A stretch of DNA of 6,711 nucleotides from assembly GCA_937898375.1 (NCBI GenBank), contig CALEJX010000357.1, positions 1 through 6,711 of the forward strand. The letters run 5' to 3'. The notes beneath the pieces were generated by a model. It was given only the letters and a program-made list of their open reading frames with translations, did no database searches and was not told the DNA's origin. The translations under genes and the position numbers were made by a program. Positions 1 through 5,262 of this stretch are shown here, in pieces. Origin of the DNA: an uncultured Ruminococcus sp. GTDB taxonomy: Bacteria > Bacillota > Clostridia > Oscillospirales > Ruminococcaceae. Numbering within the stretch: position 1 is the first letter of the stretch; each line of letters begins with the position of its first letter.

Positions 1-2529
1 CCTACATACGAATTGAAATATAATGTTTCAACCAAGAAATATGAGGGGACAATAAAGGCTGACAGCAGTATCTCACAGTTCGATTTTTCAAAAGTTGACG
101 GAGTTACATTCAAAAAGGACGGAAGCAACATCAAGGTTTCTGCCAATGAAAACATCAAGGCAGGAACAAAAACTGTTACTTTGACAAAGGCGAGAGCAAA
201 GAACAGTGGTGCTATTGAAGATTGCGTACCACTTGTTTTCCAAACAAAAGACAACTCCACTAAGTCGCAGATGAAGGTCGGCTACATTTCAGGCAAAGAC
301 CCTGTTCAGGCATACATCAAGCTTAAAATAAGCACAGGCTCAGCTCACCTTGACAAGAGCTTCACAGACTATTTTGACAACAAACAAAACGCCACAGCGG
401 ATATGTACAAAGCCGTTAAGTTCCAGCTTGCCTGCAAGGTCGGTGACGAATATAAATTTGTAAAGGCAAGCGGCAAGGACGGAAGCTATAGCTTCACAGA
501 CCTCGCTTCACAGGCTACAGACCTTACGCCGAACAGCAAGGGCGATATCGATATCACAGGTCTGCCAGAGGGCAGCTATGAGTGGAGAGAAATATCCACT
601 GCTGACGGCTACATGATATCATCTAAAAAAGGTATAACTGTTACCGCAGACAAGACGGCTTCAACGGAGTTCGTAAACAAGGCTTCTGCTCCTGACAAGG
701 GCAAGATAACTATTCACAAACGTGACGCTGAAACAGGCGCTGACCTTGAGGGCGCAAAATTTGAGGTAGCAGCTGCCGAGGATATCTATGTCGGCAATGG
801 CTATTGTATCTATCCAAAGGGAAAGGTTATTGACACCATAACCACAGGCGCAGACGGCATAGCTGAAACAACAAAGGATCTCTACAAGGGTTACAGCTAC
901 ACAGTAACAGAAATTGAAGCACCAAAGGGCTATTCGATTTCCGATGAGCCAACACAGACTATCAAGCTTGTTGAACAGCAGGCTGAGTTTGTTATTGATT
1001 TTGACAACGAAATAATCACAAAGCCTTTTGAGATAACCAAAACAGACGTGTCAACAGGTGAGCTTATCCCTGATTGCACTTTTGAAATTTTAAATGAAAA
1101 TAACGAACAGGTCATCACAGGCACAACAGACGAGAACGGCGTTGCACATTTTCAGCTTGCTATAGGCAAGTATTTCTATCGTGAAATTTCAGCACCTGAT
1201 ATCTATGAAATTGATGATACTCCTTATCCTTTTGAGATAACTGAAAATGATGATATCGTCAAGTCTGAAATGACAAACACAAAGAAAACAGGCTCTATCA
1301 AGGTCACAAAGTCCACAACTGGTAACCTCAATATCGAGGGCATTAAGTTCATAGCAACAGGCATTTCTGATACAAACAAGGACATGAAGTTTGAAGCTGA
1401 TACAAACGAAAATGGCGTAGCAATGTTTGATAAGCTCGTTATCGGCAAGTATGTCATCACAGAGGACGGCTCAACAGTTCCTGCGGCTTACCTTGTTGCT
1501 GATGAGCAGGAAGTAACTGTTGAGTATAACGAAACCGCAGAGGTTTCTTTCGAGAACGAGGAAAAGACAGGCTCTATCACAGTTCACAAGACAACAGAGG
1601 GACAGAAAAACATTGAGGGTATCACTTTCTATCTTAGAGGAACGTCTGATAGCGGCAGAGCTATTGATATCCCTGCTACAACTGATAAGGACGGCATTGC
1701 AAAGTTTGAAAATATCCCTATCGGCACTTACATGGTCATCGAGGACGAGGAAACCGTTCCTTACGGATATCTTGTAGCTGACGAAAAGGAAGTCACTGTA
1801 ACATACGCTCAGACAATCGACACAACGATACTCAATGAGGAAAAGACAGGCTCAATTGTAGTGCATAAGACTACAGAGGGACAGAGAAATGTTGAGGGTA
1901 TCAAGTTCTATCTCAGAGGTACATCTGACACAGGACGTGAAATTGATATCCCTGCTACAACTGATAAAGACGGCATAGCCAAATTCGAGAACATTCCTAT
2001 TGGCACATACAAAGTTATCGAAGATAAGGAAACCGTTCCGTATGGCTATCTCGTAGCTGATGAAAAAGAAGTCAAGGTCGAGTATGCACAAACTATTGAT
2101 GAAACAATTCTGAACGCTGAGCAGACAGGTACAGTTCAAGTTCACAAGAAAACTGACGGCATGACGAACATTGAGGGCATTCGTTTTATTCTTTCGGGAG
2201 TTTCCGATACAGGCAGAGAGATAAACATTCCTGCGATCACCGACAAGGACGGACTTGCAAAGTTTGAGGGCGTACCTATCGGTACATACACAATAACAGA
2301 GGACGGCTCAACAGTGCCATACGGCTATCTAGTAGCAGACTCAAAGCAAGTCACTGTAACATATGCTCAGACTATTGATACAGATATGTTCAATCAGAAA
2401 GCGCCAGACACGCCTAACACAGGTGTTTCTGACAATGACATTGACGGAAGAACAGTTCTTGGCGGTGTGGTAGTTATACTCGCAGGAGCTGCTGTTATTA
2501 TGTTTTCACGCAAGAAAAAAGAGAGATAA
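1..2529 (+). CDS. SpaA/Cna_B-type wall-anchored surface protein, 3' part
   Basis: The frame is open from base 1 with no convincing start: the first possible start codon is a TTG at 13 without a ribosome site, and no signal peptide is present. The true start therefore lies upstream, and 842 residues are visible. Bases 1-300 encode a beta-rich segment that could be the end of a ligand-binding or thioester-type domain. Three diverged SpaA/Cna_B-like domains follow (about 301-693, 694-1014, 1015-1284), then four tandem near-identical ones (1285-2400). Typical Cna_B elements are visible: a strand-one Lys (VHK), a Glu before the P-x-GYLVAD segment, and an Asn near each domain end (ILNEE). In the known family these form a self-made isopeptide bond. 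The end carries TPNTG, a hydrophobic stretch and SRKKKER, a sortase substrate signal. The protein is expected outside the cell as a covalently anchored stalk, adhesin or pilin-like molecule. Its ligand is unknown. Family call is firm; specific role is open. Confidence 0.93.
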   Translation, partial: PTYELKYNVSTKKYEGTIKADSSISQFDFSKVDGVTFKKDGSNIKVSANENIKAGTKTVTLTKARAKNSGAIEDCVPLVFQTKDNSTKSQMKVGYISGKDPVQAYIKLKISTGSAHLDKSFTDYFDNKQNATADMYKAVKFQLACKVGDEYKFVKASGKDGSYSFTDLASQATDLTPNSKGDIDITGLPEGSYEWREISTADGYMISSKKGITVTADKTASTEFVNKASAPDKGKITIHKRDAETGADLEGAKFEVAAAEDIYVGNGYCIYPKGKVIDTITTGADGIAETTKDLYKGYSYTVTEIEAPKGYSISDEPTQTIKLVEQQAEFVIDFDNEIITKPFEITKTDVSTGELIPDCTFEILNENNEQVITGTTDENGVAHFQLAIGKYFYREISAPDIYEIDDTPYPFEITENDDIVKSEMTNTKKTGSIKVTKSTTGNLNIEGIKFIATGISDTNKDMKFEADTNENGVAMFDKLVIGKYVITEDGSTVPAAYLVADEQEVTVEYNETAEVSFENEEKTGSITVHKTTEGQKNIEGITFYLRGTSDSGRAIDIPATTDKDGIAKFENIPIGTYMVIEDEETVPYGYLVADEKEVTVTYAQTIDTTILNEEKTGSIVVHKTTEGQRNVEGIKFYLRGTSDTGREIDIPATTDKDGIAKFENIPIGTYKVIEDKETVPYGYLVADEKEVKVEYAQTIDETILNAEQTGTVQVHKKTDGMTNIEGIRFILSGVSDTGREINIPAITDKDGLAKFEGVPIGTYTITEDGSTVPYGYLVADSKQVTVTYAQTIDTDMFNQKAPDTPNTGVSDNDIDGRTVLGGVVVILAGAAVIMFSRKKKER
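1285..2400 (+). repeat. Four tandem 279-bp repeats encoding 93-residue Cna_B-like domains
   Basis: Units begin at 1285, 1564, 1843 and 2122, each at the (K/Q)TG(S/T) sequence, and run exactly 279 bp with no indel. Units two and three are the closest pair, differing at about 12 of 93 residues by eye. Units one and four are more diverged. Each unit contains a GT(S/Y)D-like turn, a TDKDG-like loop, an IGTY/IGKY strand, a Glu-containing segment and YLVAD. The pattern suggests stalk lengthening by domain duplication followed by divergence. Confidence 0.92.
2401..2526 (+). other. Cell-wall sorting signal of the SpaA-type protein
   Basis: The tail reads KAPDTPNTGVSDNDIDG, then a hydrophobic stretch of about 18 residues (TVLGG to VIMF), then SRKKKER and stop. 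This is the order of a sortase signal: pentapeptide, membrane span, positive tail. The motif is TPNTG rather than LPxTG, so the first position is Thr instead of Leu. Cleavage would be expected between T and G, as in the family. No sortase gene is in the window, so its partner is elsewhere. Confidence 0.88.
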
Positions 2530-2617
2530 TTGACACTGTCTGAACAGGCAGTAAAAAGGGGATCAATTTATCTATACATGAAAAAAGCCCCTGCAACTGG
2601 GCAGGGGCTGGGGAGGT
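2527..2617 (+). repeat. Composite hairpin repeat, copy 1
   Basis: This copy begins with the adhesin stop codon TAA and ends in the ribosome site GGGGAGGT. It contains hairpin 1 (ACTGTCT 2535-2541, AGGCAGT 2546-2552, loop GAAC, one G-U pair), an AAAAAGGGGAT link, and hairpin 2 (AGCCCCTGC 2586-2594, GCAGGGGCT 2601-2609, loop AACTGG). It aligns with copies at 3662 and 5156 along its whole length with few changes and small indels. A TTGACA sequence at 2530 followed after 16 bp by TAAAAA could be a weak promoter. That reading is speculative. Confidence 0.88.
2580..2609 (-). terminator. Intrinsic terminator (- strand) in repeat copy 1
   Basis: On the - strand a perfect 9-bp GC-rich stem (AGCCCCTGC/GCAGGGGCT, loop CCAGTT) is followed by a run of Ts (GGCTTTTTTC). 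This is a good factor-independent terminator for transcripts arriving from the 231-aa membrane protein gene, which stops 100 bp away. On the + strand no T run follows the stem, so it should not terminate adhesin transcription. Confidence 0.7.
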
Positions 2618-2624
2618 AAAGACT

Positions 2625-2789
2625 ATGAGTATTTCTGATTTAGTTCTCGACTATACAATGTCATTTGCGTCATGGTGGGTGATTTGGGAATTATGGACTG
2701 GTGATCCTCTATATGCTTGGCGAAGGCAAATTAAATTCATGAAAAATATAAAGAGTAATATCCAAAATAGGATAAAACATTTTAGATAA
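2625..2789 (+). CDS. Small Trp-rich protein of unknown function (54 aa)
   Basis: ATG at 2625 sits 7 bases after a strong GGGGAGGT supplied by repeat copy 1, a gene-like arrangement identical to that of the 175-aa gene after copy 2. The protein starts MSISDLVLDYTMSFASWWV. It has five Trp residues within residues 17-32, which could form a short interfacial or membrane helix, then a basic tail (RRQIKFMKNIKSN). I do not recognise it. Its last 27 codons overlap the convergent 231-aa gene by 81 bp. It may be a small membrane-associated protein or the stub of a longer gene cut when the module to its right arrived. Coding status is moderately supported, mainly by the start site. Confidence 0.48.
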   Translation: MSISDLVLDYTMSFASWWVIWELWTGDPLYAWRRQIKFMKNIKSNIQNRIKHFR

Positions 2790-3404
2790 AAAGGATGACA
2801 CTACAGGTAATACTGCAGATATACAAAGATGTTTTATGTCACTTTTATGCACAAACTTCAAAAAATATATTGAACTAATGTATATTAGCAAGAGAGAAAT
2901 TATGTAGTATGCATAAATAAATACAATTAATAAATTTTGTTTAAGAAAACCATACAATGATCTATCGGTAGTCATAGTGCTTAATGCATTTACAAATCTT
3001 GCATTTATGTATTCAAAGCTTTCACAGTTTATTATTAGATTTGCATCTTTAAATGGATTATAGCAACAGGCTACACCTACAATATTGGCTACTATAGTCA
3101 CAAGAACACATATCAATATCTTCCACCATTTTTCGACATATAACCTATGTCCGTTTTCGTAAATATTCTTATAATCAACGCAGCAGCAACTCAGAGCAAT
3201 AATAATTTGAAATACTATTGCGGCTACTCTGATATAATAATTGTAATTATAAAATAGGACGAGTATTGGTCTAATAAATGTGAAAATAAGAACTATCAAT
3301 ATTAGATACGCAAGTGAACGATATTGCTTTTTGCTCCTAATTAAATCTATAAAACACACACTACTTGTAACAAAACTTATGATAAACATAACATTTTTTA
3401 TCAT
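2709..3404 (-). CDS. Multi-pass membrane protein of unknown function (231 aa)
   Basis: The chosen start is ATG at 3404, preceded on the - strand by GAGGTG with a 6-base gap. A GTG at 3413 would add MYF but lies inside that ribosome site. The protein is very hydrophobic, with about six likely membrane spans (roughly residues 3-22, 30-51, 57-75, 96-115, 155-182, 193-222). A larger non-membrane segment at about 116-154 contains NPFKDANLIINCESF. Cysteine clusters CCC (73-75) and CC (113-114) are notable. I see no transporter or enzyme motif. The gene is AT-rich compared with the adhesin, suggesting separate ancestry. Its end runs convergently into the 54-aa ORF, and transcription probably stops at the repeat-borne terminator at 2609-2580. 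A promoter is proposed at 3566-3538, leaving a leader of roughly 125 nt. Confidence 0.8.
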   Translation of the reverse strand: MIKNVMFIISFVTSSVCFIDLIRSKKQYRSLAYLILIVLIFTFIRPILVLFYNYNYYIRVAAIVFQIIIALSCCCVDYKNIYENGHRLYVEKWWKILICVLVTIVANIVGVACCYNPFKDANLIINCESFEYINARFVNALSTMTTDRSLYGFLKQNLLIVFIYAYYIISLLLIYISSIYFLKFVHKSDIKHLCISAVLPVVSSFLSKMFYPILDITLYIFHEFNLPSPSI

Positions 3405-3568
3405 AAAATACACCTCGAGGTAAATGAAATGAAAATATTATACTATCTTTGGGCTGCATTTAATATATATAATTTTATCCATTTGATAATTTACAAAATA
3501 AAATGCGATAATAATCACAAAAAATAGCACATACAAGATTATATCACAAAATATGCTAAGTTGCAATA
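3405..3568 (-). other. AT-rich leader and upstream region of the 231-aa gene
   Basis: No gene is seen in this strongly AT-rich stretch. On the - strand it would be the long untranslated leader of the membrane protein gene if the 3566-3538 promoter is used. A second TATAAT at 3442-3437 lies much nearer the start codon but has no good -35 partner (TATTAA at the 17-bp position). No stable hairpin is obvious. Confidence 0.5.
3538..3566 (-). promoter_or_regulatory. Promoter TTGCAA-N17-TATAAT for the 231-aa gene
   Basis: On the - strand a -35 TTGCAA (3566-3561) is followed after exactly 17 bp by TATAAT (3543-3538), with TGA just before it, giving an extended -10 (TGnTATAAT). The same combination occurs ahead of the 271-aa gene. 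The -35 box lies only two bases from the SpaA remnant starting at 3569. Confidence 0.62.
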
Positions 3569-3664
3569 ATAGGCACATACACTATCACAGAGGACGGATC
3601 TACAGTGCCATACGGCTACCTTGTTGCCGACTCAAAGCAAGTCACTAAGAGAAAAGAAAGTTAA
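3569..3664 (+). pseudogene. Remnant of a second SpaA-type gene, 3' end only
   Basis: Read in frame from ATA at 3569, this encodes IGTYTITEDGSTVPYGY followed by LVADSKQVT, the same 26 residues as part of the last Cna_B domain of the resident adhesin (around 2278-2355). It then jumps to KRKES and a stop, corresponding to the basic tail. About ten codons differ and all differences are synonymous. The tail end of the domain, TPNTG and the membrane span are missing, so the piece has an internal deletion of about 160 bp. An in-frame TAA at 3557 and the lack of a start show it is not expressed as a protein by itself. The stop TAA is the first triplet of repeat copy 2, exactly as for the intact gene and copy 1. 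Confidence 0.88.
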
Positions 3665-3749
3665 TTGATACTGTCTGAAAAAAGGCAGTAAAGGGGATTG
3701 ATTATCATACATAAAGAAAGCGCCTGCAACGGGGCAGGCGCTGGGAGGT
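3662..3749 (+). repeat. Composite hairpin repeat, copy 2
   Basis: This is the same order as copy 1. Hairpin 1 is ACTGTCT 3670-3676 with AGGCAGT 3683-3689 (loop GAAAAA), and hairpin 2 is AGCGCCTGC 3719-3727 with GCAGGCGCT 3734-3742 (loop AACGGG). It ends in GGGAGGT. The ATG found ahead of hairpin 2 in the other copies is ATA here. On the - strand hairpin 2 is followed by TTTCTTTA, a weaker terminator tail than in copy 1. Confidence 0.88.
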
Positions 3750-3755
3750 AGAGTT

Positions 3756-4283
3756 ATGAATAATAACACTTTGCATAGAGTGAAAATGATTTTGATTAGG
3801 TTATCAAAGATAGGTGTTATTGCTTTTATGAGTATACCATTGCTGAGTTTACCATACATAGTGAACTACAAGTTTATACTTGAAGGATCACCCGAAGGCT
3901 CGACAAGTTATCTTGTTGCCAAGATCATGGTAGTGATCACCTTTGAATTTGGTTTGTTTTTTATAAGTTCGTATCTTGCTTTGTGGCACACACGAACAAT
4001 CAATACCATTGCGTATTATTTGAAGATTGATACTCACATGGTGAAAATTCATAAAAAGCACTACGTTTTCACATATTACTTGCCTATGCTTATATTTTTA
4101 CACACTATGATAAAACTGATGTGGAAATCTCAAATTGATTACTGTTGGGAAACCATTGCAATAGGAACCGTTGTTGTTAATCTATTCCTCATTTTAGACG
4201 ACTTAGACGACGGAGACGAAGGATTGAATTGGAAAGATATGTTCAAAGAACTAAAAAGTTGCATCAAAGCAGAAAATAGCTAA
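3756..4283 (+). CDS. Four-span membrane protein of unknown function (175 aa)
   Basis: ATG at 3756 follows the repeat-borne GGGAGGT by 6 bases, a strong start. The protein has about four membrane spans (roughly residues 18-37, 53-77, 103-122, 130-147). A basic, His-containing loop HMVKIHKKHYVF (94-105) sits before the third span. An acidic patch LDDLDDGDEG (148-157) follows the last, before a short amphipathic tail. The basic N-terminus suggests it starts inside the cell. I do not recognise the family; the size and topology would fit a small accessory or immunity-type membrane protein, but nothing proves it. The last 33 bp overlap the end of the convergent 271-aa gene. No separate promoter is clear, so expression may come from upstream transcription or from within the repeat. 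Confidence 0.82.
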   Translation: MNNNTLHRVKMILIRLSKIGVIAFMSIPLLSLPYIVNYKFILEGSPEGSTSYLVAKIMVVITFEFGLFFISSYLALWHTRTINTIAYYLKIDTHMVKIHKKHYVFTYYLPMLIFLHTMIKLMWKSQIDYCWETIAIGTVVVNLFLILDDLDDGDEGLNWKDMFKELKSCIKAENS

Positions 4284-5066
4284 ATATGGAACCATAAGTG
4301 CACTAGATAATAACAATATCGATATTAGGATGACCTTATCTGATATTTTATCAGAATTAAAGCTTAATCTATCTGATTGAGGAGTAGGCTTTCGCTTGAT
4401 TTCACATACAATGCTCGACGCAAAATATGAACACCACATAACTGTTGATAATAATTGACTTAGTACGCCCAAATAATTTCTAACCTTCGCTAATGTTGGT
4501 TTTTTGAGAATATAAAGTATTGAACTATCCACAAAAGTCGAATACGAACTTGCAATAAAAAGTGGATGTACAAAGCAAAAATAGCTAAATAAATAGCAAC
4601 TTATAATAAACACCATATATTTTCTTCTTATCTTGAAAGAAATGTTTTGTATGCTTATAAATATGGAAAACAGAAATGACATTATTAGCAAAAATGCAGA
4701 ATGATACTTTGAAAAAAGAGGAACGGAAATGACAAGTGCCAAAAAAACAATAGTAACAAAGTTTGATGTTTCATTGATCGTAGATGTATCTTTTACATTA
4801 CAAGGTGTATTTGCAAAGTTATTGATCGTGGTACAATTTTGATTTACTGTTCCAAAATTGTTTAGAACTGCATTTTCTCCTACAGCACTATTGCTAACAT
4901 TTCCATTGTTTACGAACGTGTGCTTTTGACTATAATCATTTTTTTGATTTGACTCAGGAATATTGCCTGATGTCCGTCGTGATTTTTTACATAAGCTAAA
5001 AAAAAGTGGAATAACTATCTGTCCTACAATTGATACAACTAATGCGATTTTATCAACAGTAATCAT
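4251..5066 (-). CDS. Membrane protein with Asn-rich segment, unknown function (271 aa)
   Basis: The start chosen is ATG at 5066, with AGGAGC upstream and a strong promoter just beyond. The frame stays open to 5330, but that extension runs through the promoter and repeat copy 3 and is not believable as protein. The product begins with one hydrophobic helix (residues 6-25) and a KKSRR stop-transfer patch. A polar Asn-rich stretch follows (about 40-102, with NNGNVSNSAVGENAVLNNFG inside), then about five membrane spans (103-118, 122-142, 151-173, 200-222, 245-266). The polar stretch resembles the short Asn/Gly strand repeats of small beta-solenoid-like regions, an inference by eye. No catalytic motif is seen. 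The gene is AT-rich and convergent with the 175-aa gene, overlapping it by 33 bp. Confidence 0.8.
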   Translation of the reverse strand: MITVDKIALVVSIVGQIVIPLFFSLCKKSRRTSGNIPESNQKNDYSQKHTFVNNGNVSNSAVGENAVLNNFGTVNQNCTTINNFANTPCNVKDTSTINETSNFVTIVFLALVISVPLFSKYHSAFLLIMSFLFSIFISIQNISFKIRRKYMVFIISCYLFSYFCFVHPLFIASSYSTFVDSSILYILKKPTLAKVRNYLGVLSQLLSTVMWCSYFASSIVCEIKRKPTPQSDRLSFNSDKISDKVILISILLLSSALMVPYLAIFCFDATF

Positions 5067-5096
5067 TATATCAGCTCCTATAGCATCTTTTGCGAT

Positions 5097-5125
5097 ATTA
5101 TACCATATAATTATACAAATTGCAA
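5097..5125 (-). promoter_or_regulatory. Promoter TTGCAA-N17-TATAAT for the 271-aa gene
   Basis: On the - strand TTGCAA (5125-5120), a 17-bp spacer and TATAAT (5102-5097) with TGG directly before give a near-ideal extended -10 promoter. Initiation would be expected near 5090, leaving a leader of about 25 nt with the AGGAGC ribosome site. The -35 box overlaps one arm of a 12-bp inverted repeat that extends upstream. Confidence 0.75.
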
Positions 5126-5152
5126 CTTTTTTAATGTGTAAAAAAAGTTGCA
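5121..5152. repeat. Perfect 12-bp inverted repeat over a -35 box
   Basis: TGCAACTTTTTT (5121-5132) and AAAAAAGTTGCA (5141-5152) are perfect complements around an 8-base centre AATGTGTA. Relative to the - strand promoter, the proximal arm overlaps the -35 box and the rest lies upstream. It could be an operator for a dimeric regulator, or an A/T-tract UP element. A role as an RNA hairpin of the promoter's own transcript is excluded because it lies upstream of the initiation site. Confidence 0.7.
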
Positions 5153-5155
5153 TAA

Positions 5156-5244
5156 TAATTGATACTGTCTGAAAAGGCAGTAAAAAGGGGATAAATTTAT
5201 CATACATGAAGAAAGCGCCTGCAACGGGGCAGGCGCTGGGGAGG
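5156..5244 (+). repeat. Composite hairpin repeat, copy 3
   Basis: Hairpin 1 is ACTGTCT 5164-5170 with AGGCAGT 5175-5181 closing a GAAA tetraloop. The link contains the palindrome GATAAATTTATC. Hairpin 2 is AGCGCCTGC 5214-5222 with GCAGGCGCT 5229-5237 (loop AACGGG). The copy ends in GGGGAGG, but unlike the other two copies no start codon or + gene follows. Instead the 3' end of a - strand gene lies 18 bp away. No SpaA coding remnant is detectable in front of this copy. Confidence 0.88.
5208..5237 (-). terminator. Intrinsic terminator (- strand) in repeat copy 3
   Basis: On the - strand the 9-bp stem AGCGCCTGC/GCAGGCGCT is followed by TTTCTTC. It lies 25 bp after the stop of the 259-aa gene, the usual place for a terminator. 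The T tract is interrupted, so it may be less efficient than the copy 1 version. Confidence 0.62.
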
Positions 5245-5262
5245 GGGATTAAGTATACAGTT

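Noticed and set aside
930..2145. Several - strand ORFs and one + frame ORF (1520-1777) inside the adhesin gene
   Set aside because: They are shadows of a repetitive, compositionally biased gene. None has a ribosome site, and the adhesin frame is clearly the coding one.
2535..2552. Hairpin 1 as a terminator of the adhesin gene
   Set aside because: The 7-bp stem with a G-U pair is followed by AAAAAGG on + and by GTCAATT on -, so there is no T tract in either direction.
3632..3859. - strand 75-aa ORF containing PSACPVAGAFFMYD, a peptide also read through repeat copy 3
   Set aside because: The shared peptide is only the reverse reading of the repeat. The ORF is antisense to the SpaA remnant and to the start of the 175-aa gene and has no start signals.
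4963..5172. + strand 69-aa ORF opposite the start of the 271-aa gene
   Set aside because: It is antisense to the start and promoter of a well-supported gene, with no ribosome site.
2527..5244. Integron attC sites or a CRISPR array as explanation of the repeats
   Set aside because: No GTTRRRY/RYYYAAC core pair and no integrase are seen. There are only three copies, kilobase spacers contain genes, and the repeats are about 90 bp.
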